Shown here: positions 47,985 through 59,760 of the stretch, in pieces
Position numbering within the stretch: position 1 is the first letter of the stretch
Layout: each line of letters opens with the position of its first letter
Assembly (NCBI GenBank): GCA_036873755.1
Contig: JAVTVY010017279.1
Coordinates: forward strand, 1 to 64,000
DNA: 64,000 nucleotides
Source of the DNA: Hanleya hanleyi
Taxonomy: Eukaryota > Mollusca > Polyplacophora > Lepidopleurida > Hanleyidae
Direction: 5' to 3'
Program-made: the position numbers and the translations under genes
The notes under the pieces: model-generated
The model's database searches: none
What the model was told of the DNA's origin: nothing
What the model saw: only the letters and a program-made list of their open reading frames with translations

Positions 47985-50440
47985 TGGTTTCGAACACAAT
48001 GGCTCCTCTGTAATTCATAATAAGGAAGGTCGACCTTTTTTTACAGCATGGTAATTCTTCCTGCCTTTCTACTAACTGATATCTACATTATCACCCTACT
48101 GGACCAACCTTCAAACAGGGCTATCTCCCGTTCTGCCAGTCGATCGACCCTGCCCTCCGTCAATTTACATATAGCCGTGAAGCAAAACATCATTTCACCA
48201 ACCTGAATTTCACCAGCCAAAAACAGTCCTTATCCACATGCTAAACATGCTAAATACAAGGATATATAATTCTGCAGAATTCTGTGAATGTGTGGGACCA
48301 TTTGATTCCGACAAAACAAGCATCGCTGATTTGTTTTCAAACAAACGACCGTTAGCCATGATGTAGCCCTAATGTTATTATTGTTGTTTTAAAGAGATGA
48401 ACAGTTATTTAATTACCCGTAGTCACCGATTGTTTTTTGTCTTTTATCTGACAAATCCCCCATATGTGCTGCAGTTGATTAATTCCGGTTAATTCAAGTT
48501 GTTGCGATATAGAGCAGTTCGGATAATCTCGCACTTTTAATCGACTGGCAAAAGGGGAGATAACCCTGTTTGGAGGAAATGAATATTTGTCAGGGCAAAT
48601 CCGCACTTTTTCGAGCGGCGAAAATGTTGATTCTTTTATGGCGATAAATTTTACAAAAAACGAGTAGGTCGACGCCCCTTTTTTGCCATTTTAAATGGCA
48701 TTTTTCAGGAAACACTTTAACATGCATAAAAAGAAAATCATTTCGTACGTTTTCTCTAGGTTGTGTGTCGAATTTGACACATTTTATGGAGTTTTTCAGA
48801 AAAGTTGAAGGTTTAAGGAGGATTGCACGTTTTTCATTTTCAATTTCAATAGCCGAATTGTCTCATTTGTCTCATGAAATAATGGCATGAGTGTGCCCAT
48901 TTAGAAAATATATACTTTTGGAGGTGTTTTGGAAAAGACTTTACATCTATTTATGATCGAATATCCGAACCCACGCCTGCTTTTAGCCGCACATCATTTA
49001 GGTGTGGAATGCACCCTTAATGTAGGCTCCATTGCGAGGATATAATGCACCAGTAGGCCAAATATTGCATGTTCTCCAACACTACACTCGTTAAAACGCT
49101 TATTTGGGTCTTGAAATGACTTTATATGGAGCAGGATCGAAACTTCATTTATCTCAGTCAGAAATGGTTCGATTTTATGCATACTACATGGCATGATATT
49201 ATTGGCCTTGTATATATGCTATTTAGACCTATACAGAATTACCTCTCCTTGGTTTGGCGTATATGTTACGATTAGTGATCTGTATATCCCATTATTGTCA
49301 TGTAAATGTCAAAATGATTAATTTTCAATACGGATCACACCGACAAACTGAACTACAGAGAATGAGAGCGTATTACTCTGGTATTGTCCCTTTTATATCG
49401 AATTCTGTACTCCCATCCCCCAGTCTTTTGTGAAAGGTCAGAAGGCAAGATTATTGACAATTAGGCTCGAGTTTCAGCTATTTTTACATTTATTATGCTC
49501 CACATGCCTCATTCGAAAGCTGGTAAACACTCCCGATCTTTGTACATGAGTTTGATTGTCACGGTCGAAGTGAAATGCTATGATGTTCTTATTGACCTAG
49601 TAAACTCCTGATTTTTGTGCAAAACTCGCAAAAACAAAGATGGGATAGGGGGAAAGTGATTGATGGAATATCCCATAAAACGCATACTACAAGCGAGTGT
49701 TGCATACCAAAAAACTCGCGAACACTCCCAGATTGGCATAGCCTTGAGAATGAAAATTCTGAGAAAACACCGTAGTCTTTAAGGGTGAACTCCACACTTG
49801 CCACGGTTTCGCACAAAGTGGCCACTCCCTAATTTCATAATAAAGAAGGTCGCCCGTTTTTGACAGCATGATAATTCTTCCTGCCTTTCTACTAACTGAT
49901 ATCTATAGTATCACCCTGTTGGACGTCACCATTTCTCCAAACGAGGATATAACAATTTTTTGCTTGTTAGTGTCCGGAAATGAATATTTGGCAGGCCAAT
50001 ATCCGCACTTTTTCGAGGAGTGAAAATGTTGATTCCTTTATGGCGATAAAATTTTACAAAAACGAGTAGGTCGACCCCCTGTTTTCTTTACCATTTTAAA
50101 TTGTCCGTTGGACGGGAAACACTTTAACATGCATAAAAAGAAAATCATTTCGTACGTTTTCTCCAGGTTGTGGGTTGAATTCGACACATTTTCATACATT
50201 TTATGGAGTTTTTCAGGGAAGTTGAAAAAGGTTTAAGGAGGATTTTACGTCTTTCATTTTCAATTTGAATTGTCTTCTGAAATAATGGCATGGGTGTGCC
50301 CATTTAGAAAATATATACTTTTGTAGGGTTTTTGTTGACGATTTTACATCTATTTATGGCCGAAGACCAGAACCCATGCCTGCTTTTAGCCGCACATAAT
50401 TTAGATGTGCAATGCACCCTGAGACCTGACAAAAGTCTTA
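47985..50440. repeat. Direct duplication of a non-coding block
   Basis: About 47985-49010 and 49750-50440 share long segments in the same order: TCATAATAAGGAAGGTCG, TTCTTCCTGCCTTTCTACTA, TCCGCACTTTTTCGAG, AACATGCATAAAAAGAAAAT and CTGCTTTTAGCCGCACAT. Divergence is about 10-15% with indels. The stretch between them (49011-49749) holds nothing supported. Confidence 0.75.
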
Positions 50441-51520
50441 ATCAATGGCCAGTATCATTCAATCCCGATGGATTCCCATGATACGGTATGATGTGATGTC
50501 ACGATGTGATGTCCCGTGACCGAAAATAACCACTGGCCCTGCGCATGTACACACAACAGAGACAGTACTGGGCGCAGGTCAAATGTCACTTCCTGTCACG
50601 TGACCGCAACCGGAAGTTACTTTAGAAAGGTCAACTGGACCCCCGCAAGAAACCCGAATGTTGCATTCAGAGGTCAAAGGTCAAATCGCCATTCTATTTG
50701 AGCAGGTGAGGACTGGTCGGCGCTTGTCTGGACATTTCCGTGACATCAGTTCGGAGGCCCGCAAGTTTCGACATGTTCTGGTGATTACATGGTTACGCTG
50801 TATAGAAGCTTTAAAGATGTAATCAGCCTCAAATCTAGGCGGGAATTGATGTCTATCAAACTCCGCGAAAGTAACATATGTTACGACACATTTATTTGAC
50901 CACATAATACTAAACTTGTGTTTACCATTCACGAAAAAATGGAAGGAATTGCTCTTTAAAAATATGCGACATGGCATGCCGTTTTATTTTTCGACGACTC
51001 TGCCAACAAGCGTATACACGCGCGTTGAATTCTGCCTACGTAGGCCTATATGTTCTGCCACTCTACCGAACCTCAGCCAAGAGCCATGACGTTATCTCAT
51101 GGCTGTAGCTGTGAGAGCATTCAGATTCCTGAGCGTCGCTACGTCACTCAAAACGTTTTCATCTCCAGGTACAACACATATATAATGGCGAGACAGAAAA
51201 ATTTAATTCAGTTTCAAATTTCTCTGTTACGATTTTCTTGCATCCGTTGTCTATGACGATCCCACTATCATCAAATAGATCTCACTATCATCGCTGCTGA
51301 AAAAAGCATCGATTACAAAATCCATCGATTATCTTTAATACTACCGTGGTTTAAATGAAGCAAATCGTTGTATAAACCCAATAGTATTATAATATGGTAT
51401 AGCCTATGGACTTGTTGATGTCGCAAAATGTAAACATCCAAGTTGGCGGTAACAATATCCGTCCATCGTCTCTGAACTTGCAAAATGGTGGTCTCGTGGA
51501 ACTCCACGAGAAAGCCCCTT
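50441..51520. other. Gene-free stretch
   Basis: There is no supported gene. CACTTCCTGTCACGTGACCG near 50587 contains an ETS-like core and a CACGTG E-box, and GATGTGATGTC occurs twice near 50490. This could be regulatory, but there is no gene start beside it. Confidence 0.35.
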
Positions 51521-51859
51521 AGTAGTATAGAAAACCCCAAATTCTCCCCGGATGTAACTATGACGTCACAACATCCGATGGTGGCGCCATCTGTACACTC
51601 TGGATGCAAGGGAGACAACTCTGACTGGTACATGGGGCGTGACCGCTGGACATGTCCAGACTTGTCATCGGCAATGGCGGATCACTATAGTTCGGCTAAC
51701 CTTTGACCATTGTATTCTTCTGCGGTGATGCGGTCATGTCTGGCGGTGATGCGGTCGCCTCCGCGGAGAAAAACTAGTCCCCAGAATTTAAATACGCTAC
51801 ATGGTCCGATGGGATCGAGTGAGGTATCAAAGTGAAGCTTATGTGAAGGAGCATCTGAT

Positions 51860-53165
51860 GGGCTGGGTGTGGGGTTGAAATAGCGTCATTCTGCGCATGC
51901 GCGGTCGCCAAAGGGTATAAAAATAGACGTTTTGGGATCTAGGGGAGCCACTATTGGGCCGATGGGGTCTAGTGAGGTATCAATGTGAAGCACACATGAT
52001 GGGGCATCGGGCTGGACCAGTGGTTCGGGCGGTGTCACCATTCTGCGCATGCGCAAACAGGGAATTGTGGGAAAAGGGTATAGAGATAGACGTTTTGGGA
52101 TCGCGGTGAGCCCCTAATGGGTCGATAGAGTCGTATGAAGTATCGATGTGAAGCACACATGAGGGGGCATCACCCTGGAGTAGTATCTCGGCCATGGTCG
52201 CCATTCTGCGCATGCGCAAACAGGGAATTGTGAGAAAAGGGTATAGAAATAGACGTTTTGGGATCTAGGTAAGCCCCTAGTGGGCTGATTGGGTCGAGTG
52301 AGGCATCAGTGTGGAGCACATATCATTGGGCATCCGCCTGGACTAGTGTCTAGGTCGTTGTCACCAGTCTGCGCATGCGCAGACAGGGAATTATGGGAAA
52401 AGGGTATGGAAATAGACGTTCTCGGGTCTAGGTGAGCCCCTAATGGGCCGATTGGGTCGAGTGAGGCATCGGTGTGAAGCACACATGAGGGGGCATCTGC
52501 CTGCACTAGTGTCTCGGCTGATGTCACCAGTCTGCGCATGCGCAGACAGGGAATTGTGGGAAAAGGGTATGGACATAGACGTTTTGGGATCTAGGGGAGC
52601 CCCTAATGGGCCGATGGAGTCGTATGGGGTATCCATGTGAAGCCTACATGAGGGGGCATCTGACTGGACTAGCGCTCGTGCGTTGTCACCATTCTGCGCA
52701 TGCGCAGACAGGGAATTGTTGGAAAAGGGTATGGACATAGACGTTTTGGGGTCCACATGGGCCACTATGGGTCCTATGGAGTCGTATGAGGTATCCATGT
52801 GAAGCAGTCGTGAAGGCGCATTCGGCGGGATGGGTGACACCAAGTGCAGTAGACCAAGTGTATGGAAATAGACGTTTTGGGGTCTAGGGGAGCCCCTAAT
52901 GGACCGATGGGGTCGAGTGAGGTATCCATGTGAAGCACACATGAGGGAGCATCTGACTGGACTAGTGTGTCGTCCGTGGTCAACATTCTGCGCATGCGCA
53001 GGCAGGGAATTGTGGGAAAAGGGTATGGAAATAGACATATTCGGGTCTAGGTTGTCTATTATGGGTGCGATGGAGTCGTATGAGGTCTTATTTTGAAGCT
53101 CTCGTGAAGGGACATCCAACTGGACTCATGATTCGTCCGTGTTCAAGAGTTTGCGCATGCGCAGT
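51860..53165. repeat. 163-bp unit array with NRF-1-like sites, left arm
   Basis: The 12-base palindrome TGCGCATGCGCA or a one-base variant recurs at 51892, 52044, 52207, 52370, 52533, 52695, 52989 and 53152. The spacing is 152-163 bp, except for one site lost near 52850. It matches the NRF-1 consensus (YGCGCAYGCGCR). Other unit landmarks are AATAGACGTTTTGGG and GTATCCATGTGAAGC. Confidence 0.85.
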
Positions 53166-53263
53166 CTGGCCGTAGTATAGAAATATACACATGGGTGTGG
53201 GTTTGGGGTACTCAACCCCATATGAGTCCATGGTTGTGGTTTTATGGTGTGGGTTCTGCGCGA

Positions 53264-53660
53264 TCTCACTCACTCACTTACCGTCGTTAGTGCGTCCATG
53301 CGTTAAGACGGGCGTTGGGGACGCCTCACTCACTCACTCACTCACTCACTCACTCACTCACTCACTCACTCACTCACTCATTCACTCACTCACTCACTCA
53401 CTCACTCACTCACTCACTCACTCACTCACTCACTCACGCACACTCACTCACTCACTCACTCACCCTCACACTGACTCACTCACTCACTCACTCACTCACT
53501 CACTCACTCACTCACCGTCGTTAGTGCGTCCATGCGTTAAGACGGGCATTGCGGACGCCTCACTCACTCACTCACTCACTCACTCACTCTCACTCACTCA
53601 GTCGCCACTCACTCACTCACTCACTCACTCAGTCACTCAATCAGTCACACTCACATGTGT
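53264..53660. repeat. (CACT)n simple repeats, left arm
   Basis: Two blocks of CACT repeats (about 53326-53516 and 53560-53650) are separated by GTCGTTAGTGCGTCCATGCG and the GTTAAGACGGGC motif. Mirrored GTGA blocks lie in the right arm at 54240-54548. Confidence 0.93.
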
Positions 53661-53812
53661 GGGGCGCGCCCTTAGCCAATCAGAAGCGAGTATTTTGACT
53701 CTGCGCATTATAGGACATATCCAAGATGGCGGCGTCTGCCTTCTGGTTCAAGATGGCGGCACGTTCGGTGTCGAAAACTGACCATTTTGTCGGAATGTGG
53801 TCATCTGGTGTT

Positions 53813-53960
53813 GGTGGTGGCGTTGGTGGCGTTGGTGGTGGCGTTGGTGGCGTTGGTGGTGGCGTTGGTGGTGTTGGTGGTGGCGTTGGTGGCGTTGGTG
53901 GTGGCGTTGGTGGCGTTGGTGGTGGCGTTGGTGGTGGTGTTGGTGGTGTGTGTGTGTGGT
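53813..53960. repeat. GGTGGCGTT minisatellite in the palindrome spacer
   Basis: Alternating GGTGGTGGC and GTTGGTGGC units run for about 150 bp and end in a TG-rich tail. The sequence is strongly G-biased on one strand and sits at the loop of the palindrome. It has no counterpart in the right arm, so it is part of the unpaired loop. Confidence 0.9.
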
Positions 53961-54239
53961 GGTATTATTGGTGTGTGGTGGTGTCTGTACATATAGAGAT
54001 TAAGTCGTGTCCCTCATCATTCCATATATATATTGGACGCTGGGTTATAGGATACAGGCATACAAGGTCCAGTTTTCGACACCAGATGACCACATTCCGA
54101 CAAAATGGTCAGTTTTCGACACCGGACGTGCCGCCATCTTGAACCAGAAGGCAGACGCCGCCATCTTGGATATGTCCTATAATGCACCGAGTCAAAATAC
54201 TCACTTCTGATTGGCTGAGGGCGCGCCCCACACATGTGA

Positions 54240-54548
54240 GTTTGAGTGAGTGAGTGAGTGAGTGAGTGGCGAGTGAGTGAGTAAGTGAGAGTGAGTGAGT
54301 GAGTGAGGCGTCCCCAACGCCCGTCTTAACGCATGGACGCACAAGCGACGGTGAGTGAGTGAGTGAGTGAGTCAGTGAGTCAGTGTGATGGTGAGTGAGT
54401 GAGTGAGTGAGTGTGCGTGAGTGAGTGAGTGAGTGAGTGAGTGAGTGTGCGTGAATGAGTGAGTGAGTGAGTGAGTGAGTGAGTGAGTGAGGCGTCCCCA
54501 ACGCCCGTCTTAACGCATGGACGCACTAACGACGGTAAGTGAGTGAGT
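54240..54548. repeat. (GTGA)n simple repeats, right arm
   Basis: This is the mirror image of the left-arm CACT blocks. It contains two copies of CCAACGCCCGTCTTAACGC (54314-54332 and 54498-54516). Block lengths differ slightly from the left arm. Confidence 0.93.
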
Positions 54549-54639
54549 GAGATCGCGCAGAACCCACACCATCAAACCACAACCATGGAGTCATATGGGG
54601 TTGAGTACCCCAAACACACACCCATGTGTATATTTCTAT

Positions 54640-55960
54640 ACTACGGCCAGACTGCGCATGCGCAGACTCTTGAACACGGACGAATCATGAGCCCAATTGG
54701 ATGTCCCTTCACGAGAGCTTCAAAATAAGACCTCATACGACTCCATCGCACCCATAATAGACAACCTAGACCCGAATATGTCTATTTCCATACCCTTTTC
54801 CCACAATTCCCTGCCTGCGCATGCGCAGAATGTTGACCACGGACGACACACTAGTCCAGTCAGATGCTCCCTCATGTGTGCTTCACATGGGTACCTCACT
54901 CGACCCCATCGGTCAATTAGGGGCTCCCCTAGACCCCAAAACGTCTATTTCCATACACATGGTCTACTGCGCATGCGCAGAATGACGACAGTCCCACGTC
55001 CCACCCACCCCGTCGGATGCGCCTTCACGACTGCTTCACATGGATACCTCATACGACTCCATAGGACCCATAGTGGCCCATGTGGACCCCAAAACGTCTA
55101 TGTCCATACCCTTTTCCAACAATTCCCTGTCTGCGCATGCGCAGAATGGTGACAACGCACGAGCGCTAGTCCAGTCAGATGCCCCCTCATGTAGGCTTCA
55201 CATGGATACCCCATACGACTCCATCGGCCCATTAGGGGCTCCCCTAGATCCCAAAACGTCTATGTCCATACCCTTTTCCCACAATTCCCTGTCTGCGCAT
55301 GCGCAGACTCGTGACATCGGCCGAGACACTAGTGCAGGCAGATGCCCCCTCATGTGTGCTTCACACCGATACCTCACTCGACCCAATCGGCCCATTAGGG
55401 GCTCACCTAGACCCGAGAACGTCTATTTCCATACCCTTTTTCCAAAATTCCCTGTCTGCGCATGCGCAGACTGGTGACAACGACCTAGACACTAGTCCAG
55501 GCGGATGCCCAATGATGTGTTCTTCACACTGATACCTCACTCGACCCAATCAGCCCACATGGGGCTTACCTACATCCCAAAACGTCTATTTCTTTACCCT
55601 TTTCCCACAATTCCCTGTTTGAGCATGCGCAGAATGGCGACCACGGCCGAGATACTACTCCAGGGTGATGCCCCCTCATGTGTGCTTCACATCGATACTT
55701 CATACGACTCTATTGACCCATTAGGGGCTCACCTCGATCCCAAAACGTCTATCTCCATACCCTTTTCCCACAATTCCCTGTTTGCGCATGCGCAGAATGG
55801 TGACACCGCCCGAACCACTGGTCCAGTCAGATGCCCCCTCATGTGTGCTTCACATTGATACTTCACTCGACCCCATCGGCCCAATAGTGGCTCCCCTAGA
55901 TCCCAAAACGTCTATTTTCATACCTTTTGGCGACCGCGCATGCGCAGAATTACGCTATTT
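54640..55960. repeat. 163-bp unit array with NRF-1-like sites, right arm
   Basis: TGCGCATGCGCA or a close variant lies at 54653, 54816, 54968, 55132, 55294, 55457, 55793 and 55935. The unit near 55620 carries a mutated site (GAGCATGCGCAG). The site at 54968 is the one missing from the left arm. Confidence 0.85.
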
Positions 55961-56310
55961 CAACCCCACACCCAGCCCATCAGATGCCCCTTCACATAAG
56001 CTTCACTTTGATACCTCACTCGACCCCATCGGACCATGTAGCGTATTTAAATTCTGGGGACTAGTTTTTCTCCGCGGAGGCGACCGCATCACCGCCAGAC
56101 ATGGCCGCATCACCGCGGAAGAATACAATGGTCAAAGGATAACCGAACTATAGTGATCCGCCATTGCCGATGACAAGTCTGAACATGTCCAGCGGTCACG
56201 CCCCATGTACCAGCCAGAGTTGTCTCCCTTGCATCCAGAGTGTACAGATGGCGCCATCATCGTCATAGTTACATCCGGGGAGAATTTGAGGTTTTCCGTG
56301 TTTTCTATAC

Positions 56311-57445
56311 TCAAAATATATTTGGAATGAGGTTCGTGGTGATACCCATATTTTTTAGGATACGAATGCATCGTGATGAAGGTTTGGTGTATTATACCCA
56401 CCTATAGGAAAAACAGCCCAGACATATTCGCGCATAAATTGATAAAACGCCCGGGAGTATGGAATGTTTCCAGGAATATCACAGGAATCGGGACTAAACT
56501 CTTTATCAGGTAAGCTAGACTTTAGTACTATACTTGAGTTGAAACCCATGCAGATAACCCATTCAAATTTCAATGCATTGGCAACATAGCGTCGCACGAA
56601 ATATACTCCCCCCCCTGTTGACAGGATTTTTTTTATACTCACACAACAGCAGACAATTTGAAGACAATTTTCTAGCGGGGTCTTTTCTTGAACATAATTG
56701 ATGTAATACACTCTTCTTTTTATGAACGCTAAATATAGGGGAGAAAATGGCGACATTGTGACCAAACCATAACAGCTGACATCTGTAAAAATAGATACCG
56801 TGGCATAAAATTAGATAGAGCATCTCAATACACCTAAACGGTATAGCCTTCGGCTCATAAAACATAACAGTTGACAGCTGAGGAAAACAGCCTGGTTTTG
56901 TTGACACTGGCTGAATGTGTCAATGGTATACCGTTGGTGCCGTTCCTCCGGGCCTCACTGCACGCAAAGGCTGGCGTCGATACGTCTGTGTGCGTAAGCT
57001 CTCACACCACAACACAAATGGGCTGAAAGTCATAAAAAAATGACGTCTGGCGACTAAAAAGCAACCATATTACTCTAACCTCAGGGAATTGATGTAATAT
57101 ACTCTTTTGTCATAAATGTACAATATAAATGTGAAAATAGATACCGTGGCATGAAATTAGAGAGAGCATTTGAATACACCGCAAAAAATGAAACCTGGAT
57201 TGGTATACCCTTCATTTCGAAGGGCCGCAAGTTCGATTCTTGCTTTCATTCTGTGTGTGTGTTGGATATGTGATTTTAAATTTTATTATCACCAGACTAG
57301 CTTGAATGTTTTATGAACGCTAAATATAGGGGAGAAAATGGCAACATTATCGCTAAACCATAACAGTTGACAGCTGGAAAAGATGTAAAAATAGATACCG
57401 TGGCATAAAACTAGATAGAGCATCTCAATACACCTAAACGGTATA
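56311..57445. repeat. Stretch with two directly repeated segments
   Basis: AAAAATAGATACCGTGGCAT (with about 40 following bases) occurs near 56787, 57127 and 57384. ATGAACGCTAAATATAGGGG occurs near 56721 and 57309. A minus-strand R1 fragment lies at 57035-57080 (GGCGACTAAAAAGCAACCAT). I see no gene. Confidence 0.65.
57205..57265 (+). mobile_element. tRNA-like fragment
   Basis: GCAAGTTCGATTCTTGC forms a perfect T-arm-like hairpin and CCCTTCATTTCGAAGGG a 5-bp anticodon-arm-like stem. The spacing between them (2 bases) and the lack of a D-arm and acceptor pairing argue for a tRNA-derived SINE remnant and not a tRNA gene. Confidence 0.3.
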
Positions 57446-57808
57446 GTTCAACCCCACACCCAGCCCATCAGATGCCCCCTCACATAAGCTTCACAATGAT
57501 ACCTCACTCGACCCAATCCGACCATGCGGCGTATTTGAATTCTGGGGACTACTTTTTCTCCGCGGAGGCAACCGCATCACCGCCAGACATGACCGCATCA
57601 CCGCGGAGGAATACAAAGGTCAAAGGTTAACCGAACTATAGTGATCCGCCATTGCCGATGACAAGTCTGGACATGTCCAGAGGTCACGCCCCATGTACCA
57701 GCCAGAGTTGTCTCCCTTGCATCCAGAGTGTACAGATGGCGCCACCTACCGCCACCAAATTTTTACATCCGGGGAGGATTTGAGGTTTTCCGTGTTTTCT
57801 ATACTACT
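57446..57808 (+). repeat. Solo end of the second giant palindrome
   Basis: It matches the outer 350 bp of the right arm (55959-56310) at roughly 93%: TTCAACCCCACACCCAGCCC, CTCCGCGGAGGC.ACCGCATC, CATCCAGAGTGTACAGATGG. It ends TTTTCTATACTACT, which fits the left terminus AGTAGTATAGAAAA better than the right arm does. It has no 163-bp array. Confidence 0.8.
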
Positions 57809-58109
57809 CCCCTTACGACAGCACGATGGACAAAAATCTAGCTATACACATGGGGATTTGACACTATGGGACATGTTCATATATAATGTGGAGAAACGTG
57901 TATCCACACCACCATATGGTGCATGGCTGAGTTCAGGAGTCACACCCATCTCGTTCTAGGTAAACTTTCACACATCAAAGACTATCTGCACTGGACTTTC
58001 CATCGACGTGATGCCGTGGTTCTCCCCATCCAACAATCACACACGCCCCTCACTAGAACTGGAATTTCCACCGACGTCATCCTGACGTTCGGGGTTTTCC
58101 CACTGAATT

Positions 58110-59760
58110 CCACTTAACTTGTACCGCCGATCAACGAACGTCGTGACCGTTATCTTGTATGCTAAAAAACGATGGAGGGGCGTCGTGACTACCATATTGG
58201 ATGATTACATTATGAATGCATTGGAAGTTTGGTTAAATAATAAAAAAATATTGCAACGGCCCAGTATTATTTATAACCCGGGAGTGTTTAAAAAAAAAAA
58301 AAAAATGCGTTTCCGACTAAAACCACCCGAAGCGTAATTTTACTCGCCGAGTTTTTCAATATAACATTATTTATACCCCGGGAGTGTTTTTTTATTAAAC
58401 AAAAAATGCATTTCCGACTAAAACCACCCGTAACCACCTGTATCGCCGATCGACGGACGTCGTAACCTTTATCTTGTATGCTAAAAAACGATGGACGGGC
58501 GTCGTGACCGTCATCTTGGATCATTACATTATGAATGCATTGGGAGTTGGGTCTTTTTGGTTAAATAATAAAAAAAATATTGCAACGGCCCAGTATTATT
58601 TATACCCCGGGAGTGTTTTTTTTTATTAAAAAAAAACCAACAATAAAAACAACAAAAAAACAAAACAAATGCGTTTCCGACTTAAACCACCCGAAGCGAA
58701 ATTTTACTCGCCAAGTTTTTCAATATGACATTATTTGTACCCCGGGAGTGTTCTTTTTTATTAAACAAAAAACTGCATTTCTGACTAAAACCACCCGTAA
58801 CCACCTGTATCGCCGATCGACGGACGTCGTGACCGTTATCTTGTATGCTTAAAAACGATGGACGGGCGTCGTGACCGTTATCTTGTATGCTAAAAAAGGA
58901 TGGACGGGCGTCGTGACCGTTATCTTGTATGCTAAAAAACGATGGACGGACGTCGTGACCGCCATCTTGGATCATTACATTTTACGTTTTGGTTAAATAA
59001 TAAAAAAAATATTGAAACGACCCAGTATTATTTACATGTATACCCCGGGAGTGTTTTTTTTATTAAAAAAACCCCCAGCATTCCCGTCTAAAACCATCCG
59101 TAACCACCTGTATCGCCGATCGACGGACGTCGTGACCGTTATCTTGTATGCTAAAAAACGATGGACGGGCGTCGTGACCGCCATCTTGGATGATTACATT
59201 ATGAATGCATTGGAAGTTAGGTCTTTATAAAAACAAAAACAAAAAACAAAAAAAAACAAATGCGGTTCCGACTAAAACCACCCGAAGCGTAATTTTACTC
59301 GCCGAGTTTTTCAATATAACATTATTTATACCCCGGGAGTAACAAAACAAGTGCGTTTCTGACTAAAACCACCCGAAGCGTAATTTTACTCGCCGAGTTT
59401 TTCAATATAACATTATTTATACCCCGGAAGTGTTTTTTTTATTAAAAAAAAAATGCATTTCCGACTAAAACCACCCGTAACCACCTATATCGCCAATGGA
59501 CGGACGACGTGACCGTTATCTTGTATGCTAAAAACCGATGGACGGGCGTCGTGACCGCCATCTTCGATGATTACATTATGAATGCATTGGGAGTTATGTC
59601 TTTTTGGTTAAATAATAAAAAGATATTGCATGGGTCCAGCATTATTTATTTATATATTATTTTATTAAAGAAAAAAAAAAATGCATTTTCGACTAAAACC
59701 ACCCGAAGCGTAATTTTACTCGCCGAGTTTTTCAATATGACATTTATTTGGAACCCCGCA
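58110..59760 (+). repeat. Tandem array of about 300-380-bp units
   Basis: There are about five irregular units starting near 58115, 58435, 58797, 59100 and 59477. Each has GCCGATCGACGGACGTCGTG, one or more GATGGACGGGCGTCGTGACC subunits, ATTACATTATGAATGCATTG, and one or two TACCCCGGGAGTGTTTTTTT plus A-rich segments. Many T and A homopolymers are present. It is non-coding. Bases 57809-58109 hold nothing supported. Confidence 0.85.

Larger units (their letters stand above)
51521..56310. mobile_element. Second giant palindrome (arms about 2.3 kb), non-coding, built of 163-bp units
   Basis: The left arm (51521-53816) is the reverse complement of the right arm (54082-56310), estimated above 95% identical, around a spacer of about 265 bp. 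From the outside in, each arm has a unique end of about 370 bp (with GGTGGCGCCATCTGTACACT), a tandem array of about eight 163-bp units, two CACT/GTGA-type simple repeats linked by GCGTTAAGACGGGCGTTGG, then a mirrored CCAAGATGGCGGC segment. The spacer holds a GGTGGCGTT minisatellite. It has no plausible gene: 163 is not a multiple of three and the frames are accidental. A solo end lies at 57446-57808, which supports a mobile family. Confidence 0.82.

Noticed and set aside
50681..50977. A 98-codon minus-strand frame beside ETS and E-box-like motifs
   Set aside because: No domain, no splice or promoter logic in the right orientation, and the composition is like its surroundings.
53191..53781. 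Frame rich in SLTH repeats, and Gly/Val- or Trp-rich frames at 53726-54142
   Set aside because: These are translations of CACT and GGTGGC simple repeats. Several frames are open at once.
52391..55532. Long frames in both arms of the second palindrome
   Set aside because: They run through a 163-bp array, switch meaning from unit to unit and appear in both arms only because of the inversion.
56940..57010. Possible decayed copy of exon 3 of the five-exon gene (donor GCGTAAGCTCTCA)
   Set aside because: Only the donor region is alike. The upstream sequence does not align and the frame carries no cysteine pattern.
57205..57265. tRNA gene
   Set aside because: The T-arm is perfect, but the variable loop is too short, position 33 is not T and no D-arm or acceptor stem can be formed.
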